Assembly: GCA_963556145.1 (NCBI GenBank)
Contig: OY744462.1
Span: 5,456,001-5,520,000 of the forward strand
Length of the DNA stretch: 64,000 nt
Source of the DNA: Hygrocybe punicea
Taxonomy: Eukaryota; Basidiomycota; Agaricomycetes; Agaricales; Hygrophoraceae
Direction of reading: 5' to 3'
Notes under the pieces: generated by a model
What the model was told of the DNA's origin: nothing
Database searches by the model: none
Seen by the model: only the letters and a program-made list of their open reading frames with translations
Translations under genes and position numbers: made by a program
Shown here: piece after piece, positions 11,097 through 24,309 of the stretch
Numbering within the stretch: position 1 is the stretch's first letter
Layout: each line of letters opens with the position of its first letter

Positions 11097-12635
11097 TGTA
11101 GATGCGGGTTCTTGGTGGCTTCGGAACAATATAAGAAATAAAGTGATCCTAACCTGTGGGTGTCAGCGTAGAAGTGACTGGATAAATCAGTGTCGGGAAT
11201 AGTAGTAAAAGGAAGGGAATGTTAGTAAAAGTAAAGCCACCACGTTACAGCCGTTTTCAGCGAGTATTGGAAACACGATTTCTAAATGGTGGCTGTGCAT
11301 TTCTGAATAAGGAAGCTGCCGAGAACCCGAGGTTTGATGAGTATATTACATAAGATAGATGTCATCCATATATGGCTACACCACATGACTTAGCGTGACA
11401 GACAGTAAAATGACAATAGATAATGGTTAAGGACAATAGAAAAAAAGGTGTTGCAGAGAAAGATTTAGAGGGCACTTCAAAAGGGGTTGGTGTATTTAAA
11501 ACCATGATTTTCTATGAGATGAAGGAGGAGATAAGCATTCAGTTCCAATGTTACACAGCACGTCACAAAGCATCACACCAGCTTCTCCTGATTAAACTAC
11601 CAACCTCCTCCTTCACCTGATAGAAAATCATGGTTTTAAATACAACAACCCCTTTTGAAGTGCCCTCTAAATCTTTCTCTGCAACACCTTTTTTTCTATT
11701 GTCCTTAACCATTATCTATTGTCATTTTACTGTCTGTCACGCTAAGTCATGTGGTGTAGCCATATATGGATGACATCTATCTTATGTAATATACTCATCA
11801 AACCTCGGGTTCTCGGCAGCTTCCTTATTCAGAAATGCACAGCCACCATTTAGAAATCGTGTTTCCAATACTCGCTGAAAACGGCTGTAAACTGGACTAA
11901 TAATGATGAATCCGGTGATGAATGGAGTGAAAACGGACAAATAATAAAGAACCCGACGATGCTGACGATGTTGGGTACGGCGGGTCAGGTCGGGTCGGGT
12001 CGGAAACAATGAATGAATATACGGAAACAACAATAAAGACAACGAAGAGGACTATAAAAAGCTAAGAGTCTACGTGGACGAGCATTTGAAGGGATTAAAA
12101 GGCGATTCTGACTAAAGGGAAACGGGGACTAATGGTATCTTTTTTTTTTGTATGGTCGTCGGGGACTGTTTTTATAGTACAGGAGTGTGTAGCTACTTTC
12201 GGACATGTCTATTTCGGCCGACAGATACTACAAAGAAAAGATGGAATGGGGATGTGGAAAGGGGGGTTGCAAAGCGATGAAGACAGGAATATGGAGGGGA
12301 AAATGAATATGCAAGAAAAAGATCTAAAAAGTCCTACATATCTCCGAAAGGATGAGGGGATGCATAAATAAGGTAAATCCGAAGTCGGGGACTGAGTCCA
12401 AAGAGATCCATCTCCTGGAATTGGAACTCCGAGGCGTTTGAGGCTGCCGGATTTAGCCCAAAAGCGGCCGTCACAAAGCGGCATGTGTCAGGTTACGTCG
12501 GTCACGTCGGGTCACGTCACGTCACGTCACGTCGGGTTATGTCGGGTTCAAATGCAAGTTGAATGGCGGCATCGGGTTGGTCCGGATTTGTGATATATCG
12601 ATGATACGGACTCAGAGGGACGTCGACCCTCTACA
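11097..12635 (-). repeat. LTR-B copy 1 (3' LTR of the array)
   Basis: It starts TGTAGATGCGGG and ends GACCCTCTACA on the plus strand. It is about 0.9 kb after removing the 640-bp foldback element at 11248-11887. Read on minus, it has tandem GACGT half-sites in the first 150 bp and a TATAAAAA box near 12170. Confidence 0.8.
11248..11887. mobile_element. Foldback element of 640 bp with near-perfect arms
   Basis: The left arm (11248 to about 11533) and right arm (about 11603-11887) are reverse complements over about 285 bp with very few differences, around a spacer of about 70 bp. The ends are CAGCCGTTTTCAGCG and its complement, and a TA dinucleotide lies at each edge (11246-11247, 11888-11889). 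The TA TSD suggests mobilisation by a Tc1/mariner-type transposase. Other LTR-B copies lack it and show the uninterrupted site. No protein is encoded. Confidence 0.85.
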
Positions 12636-13261
12636 TCTCCAGGGTACTTTAAATAAAGACCATCCCTGGTCGATACTACGTGGACTTGGGACTCGGATGC
12701 GTGAGATGAGGCCGACATGGTGGTCGTGGAATTGGGTTCGACGGGATGAGGCGGGTTGTGGACAATGCGAAGGGGGAGAGCGGATGGTGACTAGCAGAAC
12801 TTGATGGACGGTCGGAGGCCGAGAGCGGCGAATGGGGAACGAAATGAGTGAAGCCGGTGTCGAGGAAAAAGGAAACAAAGTACATAGAACCGGAGGAAAA
12901 GGGAACTGAGCAGAAATGAAAGAAGAAATGGAAAGCTACAAAAACGGGACAAATGGAGAGCGGAAACGCAAAATAGATGAGAAAATAAATAAATGTCGGG
13001 TATTGGAAAGAGGGGACGTGATAGAAATCAAGTCGGGATAAAACTAAACGTGACATAGGATTGGGGGCGGGTGACGGAAACGGTGAAGGCATGAGCAGAA
13101 ACACGTAGGGCATAAGCGGAAACGACAGCGGATGACAAAATGATGTAGTTAGGGTCGGCGGCTTCGGTGGCTGTGTCAATGGGTGGCGGAAACGGTGGCA
13201 TAGGCTGCGGAAACCATAAAATGATAAGCTTGGTGACGTGGGCATAGAGATATGAAGACGA

Positions 13262-13405
13262 CGGTAAACATGATATGACGATGGCGGAGGTTTGATATGA
13301 CGACAACGGAGGTTCAATAGACGACAACGGAGGTTTGATATATGATGGCGGAGGTTCGATAGACGATGGTGGAGGTTCGATAGACGGCGGCGGAGGTTCA
13401 ATATG
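13262..13405. repeat. Minisatellite with GGAGGTTCGAT core (short allele)
   Basis: Roughly 21-27 bp units share GGAGGTTCGATA or GGAGGTTTGATA followed by GACGACAACG-like spacers. Read on minus, the array encodes repeats of the type IEPPSS. The same array is longer in the second internal region (about 20296-20540), so unit number has changed between the tandem copies. Confidence 0.8.
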
Positions 13406-14899
13406 TCAATACTAATATGGGGGCGATAATCAACCGATGTGATATCAGCCTCATACTAGGCAGTTCAGCACCGGCTTGGACCCATGGGGAAGGATTCTCC
13501 CCCATGGAGCTGAGATATAAAGTCAGGTGGGTTGGGAATCGAAGCTGAGACAGGGAACATTGTGTCTGGGTCGAAACAGTGGCGGGACGGGTGGGTCACG
13601 GAGAACGGAGATCGATGTCGATGGGTGAGCGGATGAGTCAGGTGTGTGGGGAACGAGTGTAGTGATGCATTTGGGCGGGAGCGGGTATGGTGGGTTCGTA
13701 AGCGGATGTGTCGGGTTCGTAAACGGGTTCGTTGGGTGCGACAGATTCGTAAGCGGGTGTGTCGGGTACGTCGGGTGGATTATGCGGGTGCCGGGTGTGT
13801 CGGGAACGAGTGTTTCTTTTTATCTTTCTTTTATCTCTGATGTTTTTCTTTCTTTTTATTTATTTAATCTATCTATGTATATATTTCTTATGCCGATGGA
13901 CGGTGAGGGGTTTTCATAGGGTCGGGTTCGGTGGGTACGGGAGTGCGAATGTGGTGGGTACGGGTTGTGAAACCGGAACCGGAACCAGATGCTTGAATCG
14001 AGCACTGGTGCTTGAATTGAGCTGGAACTGGAAGTGGATGCCGCGGAATCGTTGGGAACGCGTCCGGGTTCGTAGTCGGGTGCTTGCTTTGTTGAAACGC
14101 GGTGGCGGTGATATGTCGGGTGACCGGTAAGTTGGGAACGGGTGTCGGGTTGGAGGGTGGGTATCGGGTCTGACGACGGGTCCATAAAGGGGACGACGGT
14201 GGGGCTTGTTAAATCGCAGACGGGGGTGGCACGGACACTGGAGGGCATTCGGTTGTGCTTCGGGTGCTGTCGACTCGTTTTGGGGGTTCTGGGTGGTGGA
14301 TCCGACAATGCGGGCGTCTTGACTAGCGGAGGGATTCATTCTTGGGCGACAGAGGCGAACACGGGACTGCGCGGGGTCAACCGTGGTTACGTACAGCCAT
14401 TCGAAGTGGCAAAAGGTCGGGGAACGGGTAACAATTGGTCGAGGTTGGGGTGTAGAGTGAGGTTCGAGATGTGGGTCGACGGCGTGGACTGGGGCGGAAC
14501 GTGGGGCTGCGTGACGTGGATCATGGTTGCGCGGGGTCGTTTGAGGTGGCGAGAGGTCGGGCGAGCGGGAAACGGGTGGTCGAGGGAAGCGGGTAACGGG
14601 ATAGGGCGACATTGGGCGATGGAGACGGATGACGTGAGCGGACTAGGGCCGAATGTGGGGTTGCGAGACGTAGATTGTGGTTGCGTGGGGTCCATTGAGG
14701 TTGCGGGAGGCCGGGGGGCGAGAGACGGGCGATTGAGGTTGGGGGTTGACGTGGAGTGACGTGGCGGCTCGTGTGGGACGAAGAGGGTCGAGGGCGGACT
14801 CGTTTGGGATGGATGAGGGCCATGCTGAGGTGTGGGGGCATGAGCGTGGGTGTGGGGACTAGCATACGTGGTGGTCGTTGGCCTCGGATGGGAAACGCG

Positions 14900-15460
14900 G
14901 TGGTAGGCTGTTTGGTGACGTGGCGCAGCGTTGACGGCTTGAGGGCAGCAAGGACGGCTTGTACGGGTTCGCGAGGGACGATGTGGGGTGCCGGGAGCTG
15001 GTACGAGGCGGCGGGTGGTTCAACGGATGTGTGAGGGGTCGGGGAGGTCGTATAGGCGGGTGCATGGGGCGGGTTGACGTTGCACAGCGTTGGGGACTCG
15101 ATAACAGTGGGGACGGCTTGTACGGACTTGCGAGGGACGCCGTGAGGTGCTGGGAGGCTGTACAAAGTGGCGGGTGGTTCAATGAATACGTGAGCGGCCG
15201 GGGATGTCGAGTACGCGGGGCACGAGGAAGGATGACGTGGCAATGCGTGAGGTGTCGATGACGGCGAGGACGGCTCGTGAGGGCTCGCCACTGGCGTCGT
15301 GGGGCCATAGAAAACGGTGCAAGGCGACGAGGAGGTCCAACGAAGACATGAGCGGCCAGAGATGTCAAGTATGCGGGGGCATGAGGCGGGTTGACGTGGG
15401 ACACTCGTGGAGCCTCGATAACGGTGGAGGCGGCTGGTATGGACTCACGAGGGACGCTGT
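14900..15460. repeat. Degenerate tandem repeats of about 160 bp
   Basis: Blocks containing GGCGGGTGGTTCAA, a TGAGNGGNCGGGGA block and GGCGGGTTGACGT recur at about 160-bp spacing. A matching series occurs in the second internal region at about 23080-23700. No coding role is evident. Confidence 0.6.
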
Positions 15461-15878
15461 GGGGGTGCTGGGAGCCTATACGGACGCGTAGGATGCGGTC
15501 TGTGGGCGTAGGACGCGTAGTGACGTGGGAGAGGCGACAATGATGGCGTTTCTGGGATGGCGCAGGCGCAGACGGTGGGGTAGTATCACGGTTTACATCT
15601 ATGGCGATGACGGCGAGTCCGTAGATTGGAACAGGGGCTCATTTGGGTCTGAAACGGGGAGTGGCGCGTTGATGTGCGTGTGGACACGTTTTCCTGGGAA
15701 TGGCGCGGGTTCAGACGCTGGAGATGGGTGAGGGCTTGTATCCAGGGACGACTGCGAGTACGTAGATGCCAATGGCTGGCGGAATGGGGGTGGGTGCGCT
15801 GGGACTGGTCGAGAACGGGTTTTGCTGTGCATTGGCGCGGTGTTCTGGTAACTGCATGGGTTCATACGCTGGGGACGG

Positions 15879-18053
15879 TGTAGTAGTTGTGCCTGGTCAG
15901 TCACGTGATCAGGTTCCCACGGTTTGACCTAGTCAGTAGCCTTCCAGATGTAGTAGTCAGTCCATCCATCCTATCCAGTCGACCTTTCCCTCGAGTCCTG
16001 CGTGAGCCCCTGGAGTGGTACCTCGGTACCACTCCAACGTGGTGATGAGAGTGTTTTTCGACCCACGCACCTCTTTTTCTCTCGGTTTCTCACTCCTGAC
16101 GTTTTTTTTTTCTCGCGAGACGACCTTTTTTCGGCCTCACCACCCCTGCTGCATGACGGCGCATTTTCCCTTCATTCACGGCCGTACCTCAGTTGCATTA
16201 CCCCCCGGCACCCTCGCTCAGTCCACCAGGGCCCCGCGTCGACCATCGTTGACCCAGAAACGCGGACTCAACCCTTTTTGAGCACCCAAAAGCCCCAGGC
16301 CACGCCACCGGCGTTCGCGCCCTGTTTCCTCTTCTCAGACCAAGGACGGCCTCTCAAGCTTTCCTTCGACGTCTTACGGCCCCTGTTCCGCCCCACCTCG
16401 TCCCAGGAACACCATCGACGTCCATTTTTGACGCCCAACGGCCACCTGCGTACAGCCACGTCACCACCTTTTGACCCCCCCATATTTTAGCGTTCCCCGG
16501 CCCACTCGTATCAATCCAGGCCCCCGCGTTCATGCTCGACGACCCGGTGCCCATGTTCTGCTCGAAAGAACCCCCTGTTGCCATCCATTTTGGATACCCA
16601 AGCCCCTGCCACGTCATCACCTTCAACCCCCTGCTTTTCGTATGTCCCGTTCCCAACCCACGTTCGTTCAATCCCCCGCGCCCTCGTTCCATCCACCAGG
16701 GCCCCCCATTGCCCCCCATTGGCCCCAGACGAGCCCCCACCGTTGTTCTCGGACACCCAAGCCACGCGCCACGTCACCATCGCACGGCCCCGTTCTGCCA
16801 GCACAACCGGCCCAGACCAACTCACCAAACTCGTGGCCCACCCCCCAGAACACCCTGCGTCTCGTTAACGCCCCGAATGAGCCCCACCGCCGTTTTTGGT
16901 CGCACCACGGATCCGTCGCACCCACCCGTTGGACCCCCGTTCTTTTGTGTACCCCAGCCCCACACGGACCCATTCGACCACCCGTGCCCTCGTTCCACCG
17001 GCCAGGACACCCCGTTCACCTCCATTGCGCCAAACGAGCCCCCGCCGTTGTTTTCAGACACCCGGGCCACGCGCCACGTCACCATCGCACGGCCCCGTTC
17101 TGCCAACATACCCAGCCCCGGACCGACTCACGAAGCTCGCGGCCCACCCGTTCACCATCCCGGAGTACCCCACCTCGATCCAATACCACCGTGCCCACCG
17201 TTCCCAGACCCCCACCGCGTTCCGCCACGTCACCATCTCTCGGCCGGATTCTTGCACCATACCCGGCTCCTTGAGCCCTCGTTCAGCTCCCCGCGACCTC
17301 GTCTCGACCCTGGTGACTTCCCCGACCCGTAGGGACCCAAACGAGTCACCGCCGCGACCACTTAGCACCCCAGCGCTAGTCCCCTCGTATCAAGAATCCC
17401 CGATGCCACTGCATGGCCCAATGCACCCGTACGTTTTCCCTTTCCCCCGTTTACACCGTACCTTGTCCCGTCCCATCCCCTTTCCCCACCCTCGACATTT
17501 ATTGGATATTCGACCTATCTATGAACCATCACTGCTCGACAGCACCGTACCTATTTACTTTTGCACGAACCACCCAGTCTATTTTCGGATCACAAGAACT
17601 CACACCCTGGGCTACAAGAACTTATGGTTTTGAACGTTTTTATCCTACCCTGCAATGTGAGTCCCAGAGGCATTCGAGGATGGAGGAGCAGAGCAGAGTT
17701 ACAGTTTGGTCATCTACCACCCCCAATGATCTTGGAGGATGATACGGTCCCGCCTCACGTATAAGGCCCGGGGCATCGTGAGGGACTGGGAGTCGTGACT
17801 GGAGAGTTTTTTTCTTGGTCAGTTTTGTTTTGCTTTTTGTTTTCTTTTAGTAGCGGTATGGTGACGAGGACGTCACCATGAGGAGGAGGGGCACTTGTAG
17901 TAGTTGTGCCTGGTCAGTCACATGATCAGGTTCCCATGGTTTGACCTAGTCAGTAGCCTTCCAGATGTAGTAGTCAGTCCATCCATCCTATCCAGTCGAC
18001 CTTTCCCTCGAGTCCTGCATGAGCCCCCGGAGTGGTACCTCGGTACCACTCCA
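15879..18053 (+). mobile_element. TRIM retroelement 1 (2.2 kb, 158-bp LTRs)
   Basis: Direct terminal repeats at 15879-16036 and 17896-18053 start TGTAGTAGTTGTGCC and end GGTACCACTCCA. An exact TSD ACGG lies at 15875-15878 and 18054-18057. A primer-binding-like TGGTGATGAGAG follows the left LTR after three bases, and a purine tract GAGGAGGAGGGGCACT abuts the right LTR. The interior is strongly C-rich on plus, contains a duplicated block of about 300 bp (near 16770 and 17068), and has open frames that look compositional. It encodes no retroelement protein, which fits a terminal-repeat retrotransposon in miniature. Confidence 0.88.
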
Positions 18054-18809
18054 ACGGGTCCGGGCTTGAATCCGGAGACGACGACGAGGCCGTAGACGTG
18101 AACGGGTGGCCAAACGGGGGGCCAAACGGGAGCGAGAGTGCTGAGACGCGTCGAAAACGGCATATGACGCGTTTGGACGCGTTTTCCTGCTCGGTAACCG
18201 CGGAAACGGCGAGGATGGGCGTACCTGGAGGTGCACAGGCTAAACCTGTTGCACGGCGCGTGTTTTCCATCTGCTTCGTGGATCCATTCTTCCTTGTTTT
18301 GTGCATGACGTGTGAGTGACATTTCCTGTTGTGCGGGTCATTGGAGCTGTTTTTGGGGCTTTCTGGACACGGATTTTTGACTGGAATCGGTGGGGCATGG
18401 GATTCTGAGCGTGTTGGGAGTCTATAAACGAGTGTGGATGGTGGATGCGACAAGGTTCGAGTCGTTGAGCGACAAACGAGGGTGTATCGGGTCGTGGCTG
18501 TGCAAGGTTCCTAAAGTGGTAAACGGCCGTTGGGTCGGCCGCACAAGAGCGGGTTTGAAGTTGTATGTGAAACTGAACAATTGTAATCGTCAAAGAAGAG
18601 AAAATATTATGAGAATCAAACCCAAATGATAGTGTGGTAGTTGGCGATTGGATGTTGGAGTGTTGGGTGTCGAATGTAAAGAAGTCGGGTAACAGGTGTC
18701 GGATGTGTAGAGTGCTGCGGCAAGGCTTGTTTCAAGATGACGAAAGGAAATGAAGGGCTATGGAATGAATGAATGATGACACTGAATTATACTTGCGGTG
18801 GGCTCCAGA

Positions 18810-19707
18810 TGTAGATGCGGGTTCTTGGTGGATTCGGAACAATATAAGAAATAAAGTGATCCTAACCTGTGGGTGTCAGCGTAGAAGTGACTGGATAAAT
18901 CAGTGTCGGGAATAGTAGTAAAAGGAAGGGAATGTTAGTAAAAGTAAAGCCGCCGCGTAAAACTGGACTAATAACGACGAATCCGGCGATGAACGGAGTG
19001 AAAACGGACAAATAATAAAGAACCCGACGATGCTGACGATGTCGGGTACGGCGGGTCAGGTCGGGTCGGGTCGGAAACAATGAATGAATATACGGAAACA
19101 ACAATAAAGACAACGAAGAGGACTATAAAAAGCTAAGAGTCTACGTGGACGAGCATTTGAAGGGATTAAAAGGCGATTCTGACTAAAGGGAAACGGGGAC
19201 TAATGGTATCTTTTTTTTTTGTACGGTCGTCGGGGACCGTTTTTATAGTACAGGAAACAGTAATCTACTTTCGGACATGTCTACTTCGGCCGATGGTAAG
19301 CTACAAAGAAAGGTTGGAATGGGGATGTGGAAAGGGGGGTTGCAAAGCAACGAAGACAGGAAATGGAGGGGAAAACGAATATGCAAGGAAAAGATCTAGA
19401 AAGTCCTACATATCTCCGAAAGGACGAGGGGATGCATAAATAAAGTAAATCCGAAGTCGGGGATTGAGTCCGAAGAGATCCATCTCCTGGAATTGGAACT
19501 CCGAGGCGTTTGAGGCTGCCGGATTTAGCCCAAAAGCGGCCGTCACAAAGCGGCATGTGTCGGGTTACGTCGGTCACGTCGGGTCACGTCACGTCGGGTC
19601 ACGTCGGGTTACGTCGGGTTCGAATGCAAGTCGAATGGCGGCATCGGGTTGGTCCGGATTCGTGATATATCGATGATACGGACTCAGAGGGACGTCGACC
19701 CTCTACA
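18810..19707 (-). repeat. LTR-B copy 2 (shared middle LTR of the array)
   Basis: This 898-bp LTR has internal-region sequence on both sides: GGGCTCCAGA at the left and TCTCCAGGGTAC at the right. It lacks the foldback element of copy 1. A minus-strand TATAAAAA box lies near 19245, and an array of GTCGGGTCAC-type units at about 19557-19622. Confidence 0.85.
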
Positions 19708-20295
19708 TCTCCAGGGTACTTTAAATAAAGACCATCCCTGGTCTATACTATGTGGACTTGGGACTCGGATGCGTGAGATGAGGCCGACGTGGTGGTCATG
19801 GAATCGGGCTCGATGGGACGAGGCGGGCTGTGGACAATGCAAAGGGGGAGAGTGGATGGTGACTAACGGAACTCGATGGAGGGTCGGAGGCTGAGAGCGG
19901 CGAATGGGGAACAAAATGAGTGAAGCCGGTGTTGAGGAAAAAGGAAACAAAGTACATAGAACTGGAGGAAAAGGGAACTGAGCGGAAATGAAAGAAAAGA
20001 TGGAAAGCTACAAAAAACGGGACAAATGGGGAGTGGAAATGCAAAATAGATGAGAAAATAAATAAATGTCAGGTATCGGAAAGAGGGGACGCGATAGAAA
20101 TCAAGTCGGGATAAAACTAAACGTGACATAGGATTGGGGGCAGGTGACGGAGACGAGTAAGGCAGGAGCGGAAACGAAATAAAACACAAGTGGATGACAA
20201 AGACGATCTAGGCAGGTCGAGTTAGGGTCGGTGGCTTTGGTGGCTGTGTCAACGGGTGGCGGAAACGGTGGCGTAGGAGTAGACATGATATGATG

Positions 20296-20540
20296 ACGGT
20301 GGTTGTTCAATATGATATGACGAAAACGGAGGTTCGATAGACGACGACGGAGGTTCGATATACAATGGTGGAGGTTCGATACGATATGACGAAAACGGAG
20401 GTTCAATGGACGACGACGGAGGTTCGATATACGATGGCGGAGGTTCGATACGATATGACGAAAACGGAGGTTCGATGGACGACAACGGAGGTTCGATATA
20501 CGATGGCGGAGGTTCGATAGACGGTGGCGGAGGTTCGATA
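20296..20540. repeat. Minisatellite with GGAGGTTCGAT core (long allele)
   Basis: About ten units of GGAGGTTCGATA plus a variable 9-15 bp spacer run here. Some units alternate with an ACGATATGACGAAAAC spacer. On minus the open frame reads IEPPFSSYR, IEPPPSY and IEPPSSS repeats. The copy at 13262-13405 has fewer units. Confidence 0.85.
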
Positions 20541-22121
20541 TGTCAATACTAATATGGGGGCGATAATCAATGGCTGTGATATCAGCCTCATACTAGGCGG
20601 TTCAGCACCGGCTTGGACCCGTGGGGAAGCATTCCCCCCCATGGAACTGAAATATAAAGTCGGGAGGGTTGGGAATCAAAGCCGAGACAGGGAACATTGT
20701 GTCTGGGTCGAAACGGTGGCAGAAACGGTGGGTCATGGAAAGCGGAGAACGATGTCAACGGGTGGAATGCGGGTGCATGAGCGGATGAGTCAGGTGCGTG
20801 GGGAATGAGTGAAGCGGTGCGTCGGGTTCGTAAGCGGGTGCGGCGGGTTCGTAAATGGGTTCGCTGGGTGCGACGGATTCATAAGCGGGTGTGTCGGGTA
20901 CGTCGGGTGTATTATGCGGGTGTGTCGGGAACAAGTGTATTTCTTTTTAGCTTTCTTTTATCTCTGACGTTTTTCTTTCTTTTTATTTATTTAATCTATC
21001 TATGTATATATTTCTTATGCCGATGGACGGTGAGGGGTTTTCGTAGGGTCGGGTTCGGTGGGTATGGGGGTGCGAAGGTGGCGGGTACGGGATGTGAAAC
21101 CGGAACTGGAACCTCATGCTCGAATCGAGCACTGGTGCTCGAATTGAGCCGGAACCGGAACCGGATGCCGCGGAATCGTTGGGAACGCGTCCGGGTTCGT
21201 AGTCGAGTGCTGTGATGCGAGTCGCGGATCCGGAACCGGAAGCCGATGTAGTGGATTGGTCGAGAACGGGTGGTCGGGTGTGGGGACTAGACACGGGTGT
21301 CGGTTCTGCGGCGGGTTCGTACAGTGACGACGTTGGGCTCTGTTAGATCGCAGACGGGTACGGCGGGTCACAGGAGGGCGTTCAGGCATGCTTCGGGTGC
21401 CGTCGACACGTTTTTGGGACGTTTCTGGTGGTGGATCCAACAACGGAGGTGTTTTGACGGGCGGAGGGACTCGTCTTTGGGGCGACGGAGGCGACTGTGG
21501 GACTGCGTGGGGTCGAGGGAGCGGGGAACGTGTGGTCCGGTGTGGCGGTATGGCATAGGGCGACGTAGGGCGACGGAGGCAGATGATGTGGACGGATAAG
21601 AGGGAACGTGGGGTTGCGTGACGTGGATCGTGGTTTCGTGAGGTCGTTCGAGGATGGCGAGAGGTCGAGGAGGCGGCAACGGGTGGTCGATGTCGGGGGA
21701 CGGAGGCGGATGACGTGGGTGGATGAGACGACGTGGACTGGGAGATAGATTGGGGGTGATACGGGTGGCGTTTCGTGTACTTTCGCGGCGGATATGCATG
21801 GGGATTTGACAATGGTCTGTCGGGTCGTGGAACGGGTTTGGGCGGCCGGTGGTCACGGTTTCGCGGGTGCAACTCAACGGGGGCATCGTTTTGGGCTTGC
21901 GAATGGACTTTGAGGGGCGTCGTGGGGCTGGCCGAGGGCGTAGGTGGTCGAAGGGGAGTGGACGAGGACGGGGACGGCTGGGGGTCGAGAGTGGGAGTCG
22001 ACGGTGGGTGACATGGCCGCTCGCGTGGGACGAAGAGGGTCGGGGGCTGACTCGTTTGGGACAGATGAGGGCCATGCCGAGGTGCAGGGGCGTAAACGTG
22101 GGTGTGTGGACAGTTGTACGC

Positions 22122-23020
22122 TGTAGATGCGGGTTCTTGGTGGCTTCGGAACTATTTAAAGAAATAATATAAAGATCCTAACCTGTGGGTGTCAGCGTAG
22201 AAGTGACTGGATAAATCAGTGTCGGGAATAGAAGTAAAGAGAAGGGAATGTTAGTAAAAGTAAAGCCGCCGCGTAAAACTGGACTAATAACGACGAAGCC
22301 GGCGATGAACGGAGTGAAAACGGACAAATAATAAAGAACCCGACGATGCCGACGATGTCGGGTACGGCGGGTCGGGTCGGGTCGGGTCGGAAACGATGAA
22401 CGAATATACGGAAACAACGATAAAGATGACGAAGTGAACTATAAAAAGCTAAGGATCTACGTGGATGAGCATTTGAAGGGATTAAAAGGTGATTCTGACT
22501 AAAGGGGAAACGGGGACTAATGGTATCTTATTTTGTACGGTCGTCGGGGACCGTTTTTATAGTACATGAGTGTGTAGCTACTTTCGGACATGTCTACTTC
22601 GGCCGATAGAAACTACAAAGAAACACTGGAATGGGGAAGTGGAAAGGGGGGTTGCAAAGCAACGAAGACAGGAAAGTGGAGGGGAAAACGAATATCCATG
22701 AAAAAGATTGGAAAAGTCCTACATATCTCCGAAAGGACGAGGGGATGCATAAATAAGGTAAATCCGAAGTCGGGGATTGAGTCCGAAGAGATCCATCTCC
22801 TGGAATTGGAACTCCGAGGCGTTTGAGGCTGACGGATTTAGCCCAAAAGCGGCCGTCACAAAGCGGCATGTGTCGGGTTACATCGGTCACGTCGGGTCAC
22901 GTCACGTCGGGTTACGTCGGGTTACGTCGGGTTCGAATGCAAGTCGAATGGCGGCATCGGGTTGGTCCGGATTTGTGATATATCGATGATACGGACTCAG
23001 AGGGACGTCGACCCTCTACA
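22122..23020 (-). mobile_element. Solo LTR-B with TSD ACGC
   Basis: An 899-bp LTR-B lies inside internal region 2. Unlike the array LTRs, it is flanked by an exact 4-bp duplication ACGC (22118-22121 and 23021-23024), showing an independent insertion followed by LTR-LTR recombination. Confidence 0.85.
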
Positions 23021-24309
23021 ACGCGGTGGTCGTTGGTGCTGGGTCTGGGAACGCGGGGGTACGAGGTGTGGTGGTATGTTGGAGACTTGAATATGACGGG
23101 GACGGCTTGTACGGGCTCACAAGGGACGATTTGGGGTGCCGGGAACTGGTACGAGGCGGCGGGTGGCTCAACGGATGCGTGAGGGGCCGGGGAAGTCGTA
23201 TAGGCAGGTGCATGAGGCGGGTTGACGTGGGACATGTGTGGAGGCTCGATAACGGCGAGGACGGCAAATGATGGCTCGCGACTGGGGTCATGGGGTCGTA
23301 GGAAGCGGTGCGAGGTGACGGGGAGGTTCAACGAGGGCGTGAGCGGCCGGATATGTCGTATTGGCTGAGGCACGAAGCGGGGTGACGTGGCACGATGTTG
23401 GGGGCTCGAACACGGCGGAGGCGGCTTGTACGGACTCGCGAGGGACGCTGAGGGGTCGTGGGAGGTTGCACGAAGCGGCGGGTGGTTCAACGAGTACGTG
23501 AGCGGCCGGGGATGTCGAGTACGCGGGGCACGAGGAGGATGACGTGGCAACGGCATGGGGCATCGATAACGATGAAGACGGCAAGTGATGGCTCGCGACT
23601 GGCGTCGTGGGGTTGTAGCTCAGTGTTGAGGGCTCGAACGCGGGGGCTGCTCGCATGAACTCGTGAAGGGCGCTGACGTGGTTTTGCTGGTAACTTCGTG
23701 GGCTCAGACGATGGGGGGGTCTGTAAGGGCTTGTATCCGGTGACAAGTGCGAGTTCGTAGACGCGAGCGACTGGGGGTACACAGGCTAAACCCGTTGCAC
23801 AGAGATCCATCTGTTCCAAGTTGTGAGTGACGCGTGAGTGCCGTTGGGCGAATCGATGTTTTGGGGCTTTCCGGTCGCGGTTTTTCGACGGGTATCGGTG
23901 GGGATTGGGATTCCGAGCGTGTTGGAGGTCTATAAACGATTGTGGACGGTGGATGTGACGAAGTTCGAGTCGAAAACGAGAGTGTTGGATCATGGCTGTG
24001 CAAGTTTCCTAAAGCGGTAAACGACCGTTGGGTCGGCCGCGCAAGAGCGGGTTCGAAGTTGTACGTGATACTAGACCATCGTAGTCGTTAAAGAAGAGAA
24101 AATATTATGAGAATCAAACCCAAATGATAGTGTGGCAGTTGGCGATTGGATTGTCGAGGCATCGGATGTCGGATGTAAAGAGGTCGGGTAACGGGAGTCA
24201 GATGTGTAGAGTGCTGCGGCAAGGGTTATTTCGAGATGACGAAAGGAAAGTGTAGGGTTATGGAATGAATGAATGATGACACTGAATTACCCTCGCGGTG
24301 GGCTCCAGA

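Larger units (their letters stand above)
12636..18809 (-). mobile_element. LTR-B internal region 1, non-coding and repeat-rich
   Basis: The region holds a TRIM insertion (15879-18053). The rest is about 4 kb, G-rich on the plus strand. Many long open frames exist, but they are Pro/Ser/His/Arg-rich by composition, overlap on several frames and match no family, so none is called a gene. It contains a minisatellite near 13265-13405 and degenerate 160-bp repeats at 14900-15460. The right end carries the probable primer-binding site. Confidence 0.65.
19708..24309 (-). mobile_element. LTR-B internal region 2
   Basis: The 5' half tracks internal region 1 closely, including the same start, the IEPP minisatellite and the TTTCTTTTTATTTATTTAATC stretch near 20970. 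A solo LTR-B interrupts it at 22122-23020. No TRIM is present, so the TRIM of copy 1 arrived after the tandem formed or was not duplicated. No gene is supported. Confidence 0.65.

Noticed and set aside
12493..12550. GGGTTA/GGGTCA-like repeats as telomeric sequence
   Set aside because: The units are irregular GTCGGGTYAC words confined to LTR-B copies and not tandem TTAGGG.
12676..13401. 241-codon open frame on minus in LTR-B internal region 1
   Set aside because: It is largely a minisatellite plus Ser/Pro/Phe-rich composition, and it is not conserved as one frame in the second internal region.
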